A stretch of 64,000 nucleotides of DNA from Sungkyunkwania multivorans (GCF_042675645.1 NZ_JBHTJH010000010.1:186001-250000); one strand, 5' to 3'; numbered from the stretch's first letter, positions 26,994-35,822 are shown. Translations and numbers: made by a program. Notes: generated by a model from the letters alone, not told the origin.

Positions 26994-28224
26994 CCCCTAA
27001 ACGCTCCAGATCCTTCCAATAATCCGGATAGGATTTGGAGACCACCTCGGCCTCATTGATGGCGATGGTCACCCGCAGTGCCAAGGGTGCAAAGGCCATC
27101 GCCATGCGATGGTCCTGATAGGTGTCGATCGCAATATGCTCAATGATCGTCTCACAAGGTTTTAGATGCAAACTCTTGTCGGTGATCTCTACCTCAGCGC
27201 CCAACTTCTGCAACTCGGTTTGTAAGGCCGCCAATCTATCGGTCTCCTTGATCGGTAAGGTATGCAATCCATAAAGATCACAACCCATTCCAAGGCCCAA
27301 GCATGTGACCGCAATGGTCTGCGCGATGTCAGGCGCATTTGCCAGTTCGCAGTTGATCGTGGTGTCCTCATGGTCTTTCACCTTTTTAAGCACGATACTG
27401 GTGCCTTCATAGGTAGTTACCACCCCAAACTGCGTGTATATCTCGGCCAAGACCGAATCTCCCTGTAAGCTGTCTTGTTTATAGCTGGATAGCGTTATTT
27501 CCGAGCCCAGTTCGCTCAACGCCGCGATGCTATAAAAGTAGGAGGCAGAACTCCAGTCGCTTTCGACCACCAATTGGGTGTCTGCCACTGTTTCCTTTGG
27601 AAGGACCTTGATGATGTTGCCATCAAAGGAAGTTTCGATTTCTAACGTACTGAGCAATGCCAGCGTCATTTTGATATAGGGAACCGAGGTGATCTTCCCC
27701 TCCAATTCCAGCTTCAATCCGTTTTGAAGCTTTGGTGCGATAAGCAATAAGGCCGAAATATACTGACTGCTTACATCGGCTGACAACGACACTCTAGAAG
27801 CCGTCAACTGTTTTCCTCTGATGCGCAAAGGAGGAAAGCCCTCGTTTAATTCATAGGAAATATCTGCCCCTAACTGTCTAAGCGCCTCCACCAAGATCTT
27901 AATGGGACGTTCTTTCATACGTTTAGAACCCGTGAGCACCACTTCCCTCTCCTTTTGAATCGAAAAATAAGCTGTTAAGAAACGCATGGCCGTCCCGGCA
28001 TGATGAATGTCTGCGAGCCCCACTCCAAGGGTGGAGGAAGGTTCTTCAAATACCTTTAATGCCTGTTGCATGACTCGGGAATCATCGGAGTTGGACAGAT
28101 TTTCTATCGAGATATTGGGGTACAAGGCTTGGAGAAGTAACAAGCGATTGCTCTCGCTTTTAGATCCCGTGATCTGTATGCTGTTCTGAATGTGTTGGTT
28201 CGTGGTACTTAACTTGATATTCAT
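26974..28224 (-). CDS. aroA: 3-phosphoshikimate 1-carboxyvinyltransferase (EPSP synthase)
   Basis: AroA condenses shikimate 3-phosphate with phosphoenolpyruvate in the chorismate pathway that feeds the aromatic operon at 36-40 kb. The 416-residue protein has the active-site phrases ITGSKSESNRLLLL, HAGTAMRFLTAYF, SSQYISALLLIAP, ESDWSSASYFYS, IKETDRLAALQTEL and TYQDHRMAMAFAPL. The ATG at 28224 is chosen; a TTG three codons earlier adds nothing conserved. It is transcribed alone. The 3' end overlaps the convergent unknown gene by 20 bases, unusually deep for a housekeeping gene. Confidence 0.96.
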   Translation of the reverse strand: MNIKLSTTNQHIQNSIQITGSKSESNRLLLLQALYPNISIENLSNSDDSRVMQQALKVFEEPSSTLGVGLADIHHAGTAMRFLTAYFSIQKEREVVLTGSKRMKERPIKILVEALRQLGADISYELNEGFPPLRIRGKQLTASRVSLSADVSSQYISALLLIAPKLQNGLKLELEGKITSVPYIKMTLALLSTLEIETSFDGNIIKVLPKETVADTQLVVESDWSSASYFYSIAALSELGSEITLSSYKQDSLQGDSVLAEIYTQFGVVTTYEGTSIVLKKVKDHEDTTINCELANAPDIAQTIAVTCLGLGMGCDLYGLHTLPIKETDRLAALQTELQKLGAEVEITDKSLHLKPCETIIEHIAIDTYQDHRMAMAFAPLALRVTIAINEAEVVSKSYPDYWKDLERLGVRIVEI

Positions 28225-28333
28225 TAGACCCAATTAGGATATAAATAATAGGCCCCACCTGCGAGCGGAACTACTTTGACCTTTGATCTTTTCGCCTCGG
28301 TTTCCTTCAACTTTATAAAAATCAGGTCTTATT

Positions 28334-28383
28334 AAAAAAGATTCCCGTTTTGCACTAAAACGTTTCAGTGACAAACGGGAATC
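28334..28383 (-). terminator. Intrinsic terminator after the MazG-like gene
   Basis: A long hairpin with outer arms GATTCCCGTTT/AAACGGGAATC (28340-28383) and an inner near-palindrome around AAACGTTT is followed on the minus strand by six T. It lies just downstream of the MazG-like gene, separating it from aroA. Confidence 0.8.
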
Positions 28384-28410
28384 AAATATAGGAAGTTTAG
28401 ATAGCTTTTA

Positions 28411-28737
28411 CTACTTCAACTTTTCGTTATTATGATGGCGATCATGGTCGCGCTTGGTCTTTTTATCCATTTTTTTATCAAAGGCCGCCTGCAGGTCAAT
28501 TCCTGTCTGATTTGCCAAACAGAGTACCACAAAGACCACATCGGCCAGTTCTTCGCCTAGATCCTTGTCCTTATCGCTTTCTTTTTCGCTTTGTTCTCCA
28601 TAGCGCCTGGCGATGATCCGAGCCACTTCGCCCACCTCCTCGGTAAGTTGCGCCATGTTGGTGAGCTCATTGAAGTAACGTACCCCATGTTCTTTTATCC
28701 AGCGATCGACGACCAGCTGCGCGTCTTTGATATCCAT
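28411..28737 (-). CDS. MazG-like nucleotide pyrophosphohydrolase
   Basis: The 108-residue protein has the all-alpha NTP pyrophosphohydrolase metal motifs LTEEVGEVARII (about 31-42) and LGEELADVVFVVLCLA (about 61-76). Such enzymes remove damaged or non-canonical nucleotides by hydrolysing NTPs to NMPs. The C terminus is a basic, His-rich tail (KKTKRDHDRHHNNEKLK). It starts 5 bases after the stop of the DUF3857 gene upstream on the same strand, so it is probably the last gene of a DUF3857-DUF3857-MazG transcript that ends at the hairpin at 28340-28383. Confidence 0.9.
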   Translation of the reverse strand: MDIKDAQLVVDRWIKEHGVRYFNELTNMAQLTEEVGEVARIIARRYGEQSEKESDKDKDLGEELADVVFVVLCLANQTGIDLQAAFDKKMDKKTKRDHDRHHNNEKLK

Positions 28738-28742
28738 GAGAC

Positions 28743-30761
28743 TTATATTTTCTTCAAAACTACACGTTCTGCCTGTTTTTCTACAATTTTATTGTAAAAT
28801 TCCTTCAAGGAAGCGTAATATACAGGCCCAACCACCGCAGCATTGATTGTTGTATTCACATTCAATAGGATCGAATTTGCAGATTTTTTGATGGAATATC
28901 TGAACACTCCCAAATTGTCGGGTAAAGCGATCGCGGTCGACTCTGGCACGCTCTCCGCCTCGTAACCTTCAGGAATCTTTATATGTACCATGTACTTGAA
29001 CTCTCTTGGAAAGGCAAAATCTACAGGATATTCTCGCTTTTCTAGTTTAAAGGGATTTTCTTCCTCCCTCAAGTGAAAAAGCGGAGCAAAATAGAGCTTA
29101 TCGCCAATGGTCTCAATCTCATCTTCTTTATAGAAATCAAAACTCTCGATCATCGGCTTGCCGATCTCCTGATGGTTCTTTAAGGAATAATTTGATATTT
29201 CTATGCCTTCGTGCCGCTCTTCCAAGGAGGTGAGGTATTCCTCTTGGTTGGTGCTATTGTATCGTTTACGCGCCATCATCGCACTATGCATGGTATACTG
29301 TTCTCTACATTTCCCTTCTATACTGCCGCTATCAGTCAGCGACACCATCATATTGATAGCATCTAGAGATGTACTTCTTGGCATCAGATCGATGGAGGTA
29401 GAATTTCCGTCCTCGGTGATGATCCTTCCAAACCAATTCAAATCCCGTACTGGAAGTACATTTGGCAAACTAAAAGGGTCTGTGGCATCCAATAACACAT
29501 AGTTGTCACCGATCTTGGCAGCAGCGATCACTGCGTTAAAGCCCTCTCTGGTAGGAAACATAGGTACCCCATGGTCTCTGGTACTTACCAATACCGGATA
29601 TGCTCGCAGCTTAGCATGCTTTAGCATGGACACCAGCATTAAATTGATCTCTGCGATATTTCCACTTCCTTCCTTATATGCTTTTTTTACACCGTCGTCA
29701 GCGTATACACCGCGATAGGTATTCCACTTTACCTTTTCTTTTACATGGTTGAAAACGATTGCCAATCTTTGCACTTCATCCGAAACGGTTGCGAGTTTTG
29801 CATCCAACTCGTCGGCATAGTAATTTTCCTTTCTAAGCTCTCCACCAAAGGCGTCGCTCTTAAAAATTCGTTCGGCCACGGCTTCCCAACTATTAGAAAA
29901 GGTCTCTAAGGGCGAATTGGGAAATTTTATATACGATAATTCATACTTAACAGCCGACAGATAGTTGTTGATATTATTCACATAAGGCTCACTAACTAAA
30001 GCCGGCACATCGGTCATGTTGAATTTGGTGATATTCGAGGTATATTCTATGGTTCTATTTCTCACTTGGCGTGATCCAGTAGCATATCCCCTGGCATCCA
30101 CTAACCCATTTTTTTCTGTCCATCTTGCGGTACCCCTACCTTTTGTATTGATGGGGTTCACACTTAAAAATCCTTTAAAATTTGGCTTAAATACATAGTA
30201 TTCGGGTATCTCAATTCTAATATGTTGCTCCTTTATGGGGATGAAGCTCTGTAGATCTATCTCATCGATGTTTTGAGTGAAGGGAGAGACGATCATATAT
30301 TTATAATCGATCACGGACCCCTCCTTCACATCTGGGAACGTGAATTTCTTTTCGTTCCAATACTTGGACCGTTCACTGTCAAAGATACCATCCTTTCTAA
30401 GTTTTGTTTCGACCACCTCACCATCTACGAGATTATAGGTATATCCTTTTAGTCCAGAGACCTCATCTTTTGAATTCCCCGAGTCGTATAGGAACAGCTG
30501 CTGTGTGGCATAGTCCATACCATCCTTGTCATAGATCTTTATGCGTTCATGAACTTCGGTGTAGATCTTAAAACCTTCACTGATATTGAATCGGTAATCG
30601 ATCTTGATATCGCGATATAAATAAGCTGCAGAAGCAGTAGAATCTGTCGGGTATGCTTTTTCTTCGAGTTCTTCTTTGGATACCTTTCCAAATTTTACTT
30701 CCTGTGCGCTTAGTGCTAGACCGTTCAACAGGACTAGCAGCATCAATACATTTCTTAACAT
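28743..30761 (-). CDS. DUF3857 protein with degenerate transglutaminase domain
   Basis: The 672-residue exported protein (signal ending LALSAQ) has an N-terminal DUF3857 domain (about 50-210), a transglutaminase-like domain (about 270-420) and a C-terminal beta domain. The catalytic positions are changed: where the Cys is expected the sequence is EGSGNIAEINLML, and the His position reads GFNAVIAA; only the Asp region LLDATDPF remains. It is therefore probably not an enzyme. It lies 2 bases downstream of a paralogue that keeps the catalytic Cys and His, suggesting the two work together in the periplasm. The role is unknown. Confidence 0.9.
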   Translation of the reverse strand: MLRNVLMLLVLLNGLALSAQEVKFGKVSKEELEEKAYPTDSTASAAYLYRDIKIDYRFNISEGFKIYTEVHERIKIYDKDGMDYATQQLFLYDSGNSKDEVSGLKGYTYNLVDGEVVETKLRKDGIFDSERSKYWNEKKFTFPDVKEGSVIDYKYMIVSPFTQNIDEIDLQSFIPIKEQHIRIEIPEYYVFKPNFKGFLSVNPINTKGRGTARWTEKNGLVDARGYATGSRQVRNRTIEYTSNITKFNMTDVPALVSEPYVNNINNYLSAVKYELSYIKFPNSPLETFSNSWEAVAERIFKSDAFGGELRKENYYADELDAKLATVSDEVQRLAIVFNHVKEKVKWNTYRGVYADDGVKKAYKEGSGNIAEINLMLVSMLKHAKLRAYPVLVSTRDHGVPMFPTREGFNAVIAAAKIGDNYVLLDATDPFSLPNVLPVRDLNWFGRIITEDGNSTSIDLMPRSTSLDAINMMVSLTDSGSIEGKCREQYTMHSAMMARKRYNSTNQEEYLTSLEERHEGIEISNYSLKNHQEIGKPMIESFDFYKEDEIETIGDKLYFAPLFHLREEENPFKLEKREYPVDFAFPREFKYMVHIKIPEGYEAESVPESTAIALPDNLGVFRYSIKKSANSILLNVNTTINAAVVGPVYYASLKEFYNKIVEKQAERVVLKKI

Positions 30762-30763
30762 AG

Positions 30764-32686
30764 TTAGGGTTGTTGTTTTACGAGTATTATTTTCAATTTG
30801 TCGCCTTTCGCTACCTTTCTTCTAAAATTGCGATAGGCATTATATTCTTCTTTTGGGTAAAAACCATGCTTTAAAAGGAACTTACGAGTATATTTCAGGG
30901 TGTTGTCTTCAACTTTTTGAAGGGAGACCTCATAATCACCATACTTCGTCGATAGTTTGATGGGTGCCGGTAAAGATGAAGGTTTATAACCTTGAGGCAA
31001 GGTGATGGTATATTCGTCAGTGTCCAAATACCCACGAAGGATCTCGAATGGCTGCTTTCGGTTTCGATATCGCTTTGGTACATGGTCATTAACATTGAAG
31101 GGATTCAATTGAAAGAGCAACCCTTCGGAAGTGGCAGTTGCATAGTTCTCAGCGGAAACGTTCACCGTTTCCATATAAGTGACAAGATCTTTGATATTTA
31201 AAAGGTTGATTTCGCTTACCTCTAAATTATTGATGTTGTCCCAATATTCTTTGTAATATTTCTGTTGCTTTTCTTCTGAAAGACCTCCTATCTGGCTAAA
31301 ACGATCGTTGTACTGTATACCTCGCGAAGTCATAATCACATCTCCGGTTAGTTTGCCGTCTTTGGACAAACTATATTCGGCTACGGTCTTTAATGAATTA
31401 TCTTCGTCCAGATAGACATGGGTATGTTTTACCTTGCCACCCTCGGGTGTTAAGACCAATACATCTCTGTTATCCGTGAAATCTCCTAAAAAATTGAATG
31501 GGAGCACCTGGCTTGTACATTCCAACCAGATGTTCTCATCACCGTTAGGAATATTTAAGATCACATGATTACTTTGCATCGAGGCAAAATCACTCTCTAT
31601 ACTTCGTTGATAATTACCTGCATAAAGCACCGTATAATAGGATTCTATACCTTGTGATGCGAGCAGTGCCTTTGTATAATTGGTAAGTCCTTTGCAGTCG
31701 CCATATTTTACTCTATCTACCTCCTCAGCTTCAATCGGGCTCCAGCCCCCAATTCCCAATTGCACACTGATGTATCGGGTATTGTCCTGCACGTACTCAT
31801 AAATCTTCTTTGCTTTCGCTATTGGGTCTTCTATTCCTTGAACCAATTGCTCTACTTCTGTCTTGGTGGACTCTGGTAACAAGTCCCTACCCTTAATCAT
31901 ATCCTCATATCTCCACCTGCCAAATTCCTCCCAGCTAACAGCACTTCCATCCACACCTTCCAAGTGAAACTTGTCTAAGGCAACCAATAAGTATGGGTGA
32001 ATCCTTAAAATACTAGGGCTATAGGATTCATATTTAGACGACGGGACATTTTTCAATTCATAATGAAATGATGATTGACCTTCAGTCTTTCTCTGTATAT
32101 CAAAGTATTCAAAATTCTTCTCTTTCGTTCTTATATTGAAACCCTCAGTCACTTTAATTGAATAACTTGTTTTCTCATAGCTCTGCGAATAGCTATCAAT
32201 TGGAATCCAAGATGGGATAAATGCGGTGTTTATCTTTTCAGTTATGCACTCGAACTTCACCGTATATGGGTATGCAATCGGAGTATACCTTAGATATTTT
32301 GTTCTATTGTCCGCATAAAGTGTTCCTCCATCAACAGCACTGACATCGTTAAAATCATTTTTTTTTATCTTCTTGATCTCATTTCCGTTCATATCATACA
32401 CTATCGCTTCTAGTTTTTTCACTTTAGTGTTCGGGTCATAATTTACATACGCATCGACCGCAGCATCTCCTTCTTTATTGAGGACGGTGACTATCCGTCT
32501 CTGCACCACCTCCATTTCATCGATCGCTTTGACCTCTATGGACGTCTCGTCGAGTCTTACAACGGCATTGGCCCCTTTAAGCAGTTCTTCGGGGATAGCA
32601 TTGTACGAATATTGTTTTTCTTGTGCGAAAAGTTGCATCGTTGATGCGATCAACGATACGAAAAGAAGCATTTTAGCACTATTCAC
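30764..32686 (-). CDS. DUF3857 domain transglutaminase family protein
   Basis: The 640-residue exported protein (signal ending MQLFAQ) has a DUF3857 domain (about 55-215) and a transglutaminase-like core with Cys in KYGDCKGLTNYTKALL and His in QSNHVILNIPNGDENIWLE; the third position is Glu-Cys (WLECTSQ) where Asp is usual. Cross-linking or proteolysis of peptide bonds is possible but unproven. The start is taken at GTG 32686, which keeps a lysine before the hydrophobic core; an ATG lies 15 bases inside. It is the first gene of a pair with a degenerate paralogue. Confidence 0.9.
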   Translation of the reverse strand: MNSAKMLLFVSLIASTMQLFAQEKQYSYNAIPEELLKGANAVVRLDETSIEVKAIDEMEVVQRRIVTVLNKEGDAAVDAYVNYDPNTKVKKLEAIVYDMNGNEIKKIKKNDFNDVSAVDGGTLYADNRTKYLRYTPIAYPYTVKFECITEKINTAFIPSWIPIDSYSQSYEKTSYSIKVTEGFNIRTKEKNFEYFDIQRKTEGQSSFHYELKNVPSSKYESYSPSILRIHPYLLVALDKFHLEGVDGSAVSWEEFGRWRYEDMIKGRDLLPESTKTEVEQLVQGIEDPIAKAKKIYEYVQDNTRYISVQLGIGGWSPIEAEEVDRVKYGDCKGLTNYTKALLASQGIESYYTVLYAGNYQRSIESDFASMQSNHVILNIPNGDENIWLECTSQVLPFNFLGDFTDNRDVLVLTPEGGKVKHTHVYLDEDNSLKTVAEYSLSKDGKLTGDVIMTSRGIQYNDRFSQIGGLSEEKQQKYYKEYWDNINNLEVSEINLLNIKDLVTYMETVNVSAENYATATSEGLLFQLNPFNVNDHVPKRYRNRKQPFEILRGYLDTDEYTITLPQGYKPSSLPAPIKLSTKYGDYEVSLQKVEDNTLKYTRKFLLKHGFYPKEEYNAYRNFRRKVAKGDKLKIILVKQQP

Positions 32687-32793
32687 GGGACAAATAAAAT
32701 TAATTAAGCGCGCTAATATACTATCCTGTTTGCCAAATACAAAAAATATTTTGTGAACGCAGGATTCTTGTATAAACGCAGACCTTTGTAAGA

Positions 32794-33246
32794 CTATTCC
32801 TTGTTTTTAGTATCAATGATGATGGTTACGGGCCCATCGTTGAGAAGAGCGACCTTCATATCAGCTCCAAAGATACCTTTGCCTACCTTTTTGCCAAGGT
32901 CCTTCTCAAATTGTAGAATAAAATTTTCGTATAGCGGAATTGCTATCTCTGGCTTGGCCGCCCTGATATAGGAGGGACGATTACCTTTCTTAGTGCTGGC
33001 ATGAAGTGTAAATTGACTTACAACGATCGCCTCCCCGTGGACATCGAGCATAGAATGGTTCATCACACCATCCGAATCGTTAAAGATGCGAAGATTACAT
33101 ATTTTTTTAGAAAGCCATTGAATGTCGGTCTTCGTATCTGCTTCCTCAATACCTAGCAATACCAGAAGTCCTTTATCGATCTTCGCCACGACCTCGCCTT
33201 CTACCTTAACAGAGGCTTCGGACACACGCTGAATGACGGCCCTCAT
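32794..33246 (-). CDS. dtd: D-aminoacyl-tRNA deacylase
   Basis: Dtd removes D-amino acids (and glycine) wrongly attached to tRNAs. The 150-residue protein shows the two defining motifs: SQFTLHAST (active-site region) and LLNDGPVTIIID (NxGPxT-type). The opening MRAVIQRVSEASVKVEGE is standard. It lies 6 bases downstream of rsgA on the same strand and is probably co-transcribed with it, a common pairing in Flavobacteriia. Confidence 0.97.
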   Translation of the reverse strand: MRAVIQRVSEASVKVEGEVVAKIDKGLLVLLGIEEADTKTDIQWLSKKICNLRIFNDSDGVMNHSMLDVHGEAIVVSQFTLHASTKKGNRPSYIRAAKPEIAIPLYENFILQFEKDLGKKVGKGIFGADMKVALLNDGPVTIIIDTKNKE

Positions 33247-33252
33247 CGTTGG

Positions 33253-34209
33253 TTATTTCTTTTCGTCATAGACGTCCACTCTATAATTTTCGTCCTCACC
33301 TTGAATGATCTGCACATAACTTCGGTATCGACTCCATGCTACTATTCCTTCTTCCAAGGCTTCTTTGACCGCGCATTTGGGTTCCTCGAGATGTAAACAA
33401 TTATGAAATTTACAATCTTCTTTTAGTCTGAAGAACTCGGGGAAATAATCGCCTATCTCTTCTTTGTCCATGTCGACTACACCAAAACCTTTGATACCCG
33501 GGGTGTCGATGATCTTCGCATCATCGAAGCTTAGATCGAACATTTCTGCAAAAGTCGTCGTATGCTGGCCTTGGCGATGTTGCTCAGAGATCTCTTTGGT
33601 CTTCAAGTTCAAGGAGGGTTCGATAGCATTGACCAACGTAGATTTCCCAACACCACTATGACCCGCAAACATACTCACTTTGCTAGCCATCATGGCCTTC
33701 ACCTGGTCAACGTTCTTTTTGGTCTTGGCCGAGATGCCAATGCATTCATATCCGATCTCACGATATATAGCTGCCAAATACTTTATCTCCAACAGATCCT
33801 CTTCTGAGTAGGTGTCTATTTTGTTGAAGAGCAACACGGTCTTTACATCGTAAGCCTCTGTAGTGACCAAAAAGCGATCGATAAAGCTGGTAAATGTAGG
33901 TGGGTTGTCTAAGGTGATCATCAAAAATACCTGATCGATATTGGAAGCGATGACGTGGATCTGTTTGGAAAGATTGACCGATTTGCGTACGATATAATTC
34001 TTCCGATCGTGAATGTGATGGATCACCCCTGTTAACTCATCACCTTTGGTGTCGAGTTTAAAATCGACCACATCGCCCACGGCGATCGGATTGGTACTTT
34101 TAATATCCTGTATCCTGAACTTGCCTTTGATGCGGCATTCATATACCTCGCCCGTCGCCGTTTTAACGGTGTACCAACTTCCAGTAGATTTATATACGAT
34201 TCCTGTCAT
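33253..34209 (-). CDS. rsgA: Ribosome small subunit-dependent GTPase A
   Basis: RsgA is a late 30S assembly factor. The 318-residue protein shows an N-terminal OB fold, a circularly permuted GTPase (LLFNKID before GHSGVGKSTLVN and DTPGIKGFG) and a zinc-binding end with CKFHNCLHLEEPKC. The ATG at 34209 is chosen; the TTG codon just before it is less likely. The gene is followed by dtd at 6 bases. The 282 bases upstream are divergent from the first copy of the triplicated small-protein cassette. Confidence 0.97.
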   Translation of the reverse strand: MTGIVYKSTGSWYTVKTATGEVYECRIKGKFRIQDIKSTNPIAVGDVVDFKLDTKGDELTGVIHHIHDRKNYIVRKSVNLSKQIHVIASNIDQVFLMITLDNPPTFTSFIDRFLVTTEAYDVKTVLLFNKIDTYSEEDLLEIKYLAAIYREIGYECIGISAKTKKNVDQVKAMMASKVSMFAGHSGVGKSTLVNAIEPSLNLKTKEISEQHRQGQHTTTFAEMFDLSFDDAKIIDTPGIKGFGVVDMDKEEIGDYFPEFFRLKEDCKFHNCLHLEEPKCAVKEALEEGIVAWSRYRSYVQIIQGEDENYRVDVYDEKK

Positions 34210-34304
34210 CAAATTCTATAAATAAGCCCGTGCAAAATAATCCTTTTATATCTATTGCATTAACCTTAAAGGGATTTTTATACAAATTTACATACTTCCT
34301 GTTT

Positions 34305-34356
34305 TGTGGTAAAAATGTACTTTTTTGTTGTGAAAGTGCAAAAAAGTGTTGTTAAC
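34305..34356 (+). promoter_or_regulatory. 21-bp-spaced direct repeats, cassette copy 1
   Basis: TGTGGTAAAA (34305), TGTTGTGAAA (34326) and TGTTGTTAAC (34347) start exactly 21 bases apart, two helical turns. The first is degenerate. Decamer direct repeats separated by about 11-12 bases resemble LytTR-type operators (inference). Confidence 0.6.
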
Positions 34357-34491
34357 CGAAAAAAGTGTGCATTTTACCTTTTAATCTATTTTTCGGGTTT
34401 GTTCGTCCAAAAAAATTTACTCGAGTGCATTCTTGCCTCATCTTTGGGGTATAGAAAACGATTATTTGCCTTAACAATAAAACATACGGAT

Positions 34492-34659
34492 ATGACAACA
34501 TTATTACAATTCACCAGCATCTTTTCAAACGCATTCAACCAAATAGAGAACGCTTTCGTAGCATTCCTTTTCAAAGTGGCAACGATGTTCTGTGTAGGAC
34601 TTATCGCAACGATCATCTTCGCCTTTGTTTACAGACTTACAACAGGATTCGCCTTTTAA
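34492..34659 (+). CDS. 55-residue membrane protein, copy 1 of 3
   Basis: The product is 55 residues: a polar, amphipathic N-terminal part (MTTLLQFTSIFSNAFNQ) and one membrane helix (about 27-47, KVATMFCVGLIATIIFAFV) ending in YRLTTGFAF. It resembles, from memory, short flavobacterial proteins with a conserved GFAF end (possibly DUF6747); function unknown. The ATG is chosen because the three copies are conserved from exactly here with third-base changes, whereas the open frame upstream differs in phase between copies. Copy-specific promoter region and terminator imply it is expressed alone. A membrane-active or signalling role is speculative. Confidence 0.85.
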   Translation: MTTLLQFTSIFSNAFNQIENAFVAFLFKVATMFCVGLIATIIFAFVYRLTTGFAF

Positions 34660-34703
34660 GATATACAACATAGACAACCGATAACCACACATGAAATAAA
34701 GAT

Positions 34704-34729
34704 CCCCGCTAATGCGGGGTTTTTTTTTT
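34704..34729 (+). terminator. Intrinsic terminator, cassette copy 1
   Basis: CCCCGC-TAAT-GCGGGG (34704-34719) is followed by ten T. It lies 44 bases after the copy 1 stop. Confidence 0.9.
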
Positions 34730-34899
34730 ACCATGCCATACTTTTCTGCTCTCCAGCAAAAATTTCTTCAAATTCACCTTACATCAACATTCATTTTTCT
34801 GGTTGTTCAATCAAAAAATGTGATGCCATCGTACGATGGTTTCGGTAACAATCGATTAGATCCTTTAAAAAATTCACCTTTACCTCGAATTTTATAGCC

Positions 34900-34951
34900 T
34901 GTTGTGAAAAGTCATTTTCTTGTTGTGAAAGGGCAAAAAAGTGTTGTAAAC
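34900..34951 (+). promoter_or_regulatory. 21-bp-spaced direct repeats, cassette copy 2
   Basis: TGTTGTGAAA (34900), TGTTGTGAAA (34921) and TGTTGTAAAC (34942) start exactly 21 bases apart. The first two decamers are identical. The spacing is the same as in the other two copies even though the spacer bases differ. Confidence 0.65.
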
Positions 34952-35088
34952 AGAAAAAAATAGCTCGATTTTGGTCTTTCGTCTATTTTTTATGCTCGTT
35001 CGTCCAAAAAAGTTTAGGGTTACATATCGCCGTCACATCTTTGGGCTATAGAAAACGATTATTTGCCTTAACATTAAAACATACGGAT

Positions 35089-35256
35089 ATGACAACATTA
35101 TTACAATTCACCAATATCTTTTCAAACGCATTCAATCAAATAGAGAACGCATTCGTAGCATTCCTTTTCAAAGTGGCAACCATGTTCTGCGTGGGACTTA
35201 TCGCAACGATCATTTTTGCATTTGTTTATAGACTTGCTACCGGATTTGCCTTTTAA
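35089..35256 (+). CDS. 55-residue membrane protein, copy 2 of 3
   Basis: This copy encodes 55 residues that differ from copy 1 only at two places seen here (TNIF for TSIF and RLATGFAF for RLTTGFAF). Most base differences are in third codon positions, for example at 35178-35230, which argues for selection on the protein. It has the same single membrane helix and GFAF end. Upstream it keeps GTTCGTCCAAAAAA (35057-region block shared by all copies at 35008-35021), CATCTTTGG and the leader, and downstream its own terminator. Confidence 0.85.
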   Translation: MTTLLQFTNIFSNAFNQIENAFVAFLFKVATMFCVGLIATIIFAFVYRLATGFAF

Positions 35257-35290
35257 GATATAGGTAACCAATAACCACACATGAAAAAGG

Positions 35291-35313
35291 ACCCCGCACA
35301 TGCGGGGTTTTTT
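35291..35313 (+). terminator. Intrinsic terminator, cassette copy 2
   Basis: ACCCCGCA-CA-TGCGGGGT (35291-35308) is followed by a T-run to 35313. It lies 35 bases after the copy 2 stop. Confidence 0.88.
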
Positions 35314-35467
35314 ATTTCTATAAAGATCTTTTGAAATCGGTGTACCCCTTTCTTTGCAAAATTAATTATGGAGGCTTGCATAAAAAATCAAGGAAGCGAT
35401 GTCACCACATATCTTTCCCGTAAGCGTATTGAGACCGCTTTTTTTTCGTTTCCTGCAATTATCTTTC

Positions 35468-35519
35468 TGTTGTGAAACATTTCTTTTTTGTTGTGAACTA
35501 TCAAAAAAGTGTTGTTAAC
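35468..35519 (+). promoter_or_regulatory. 21-bp-spaced direct repeats, cassette copy 3
   Basis: TGTTGTGAAA (35468), TGTTGTGAAC (35489) and TGTTGTTAAC (35510) start exactly 21 bases apart. A weak -7-like TATTTTTC follows 40 bases after the last repeat start, as in copy 1, and a second candidate CATCTTTG lies 92 bases after it. Confidence 0.65.
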
Positions 35520-35654
35520 CGAAAAAAACGTGCATTTTGCCTTTTAATCTATTTTTCGGGTTTGTTCGTCCAAAAAAGTTTTGGAATCTCTGTTCTTGCC
35601 CCATCTTTGGAATATAGAAAACGATTATTTGCCTTAACAATAAAACATACGGAT

Positions 35655-35822
35655 ATGACAACATTATTACACTTCACCAGCATTTTTTCAAACGCATTTA
35701 ACCAAATAGAGAACGCTTTCGTAGCATTCCTTTTCAAAGTGGCAACGATGTTCTGCGTAGGACTTATCGCAACGATCATCTTCGCCTTTGTTTATAGACT
35801 TACAACCGGCTTTGCCTTTTAG
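35655..35822 (+). CDS. 55-residue membrane protein, copy 3 of 3
   Basis: The third copy differs from copy 1 by one residue near the N terminus (LLHFTS for LLQFTS), with a few silent changes. Length, membrane helix and the GFAF end are unchanged, so all three copies are intact. Its terminator (35864-35888) also lies 5 bases before the stop of the convergent DAHP synthase gene, so it may serve both strands. Function is unknown; three intact copies suggest that dosage or separate regulation matters. Confidence 0.85.
   Translation: MTTLLHFTSIFSNAFNQIENAFVAFLFKVATMFCVGLIATIIFAFVYRLTTGFAF

Noticed and set aside
34386..34616. Minus-strand frame opposite the small-protein cassette (and its copies)
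   Set aside because: It mirrors the plus-strand gene, with no start region or conservation of its own; considered as an antitoxin RNA or peptide but no promoter was seen on the minus strand.
34306..34659. A 117-codon frame that would extend the first 55-residue gene upstream through its control region (similar extensions in copies 2 and 3)
   Set aside because: The extension is in a different phase in copy 2 because of a 2-base length change between the repeats and the leader, yet the DNA motifs are conserved; this fits regulatory DNA rather than coding sequence.
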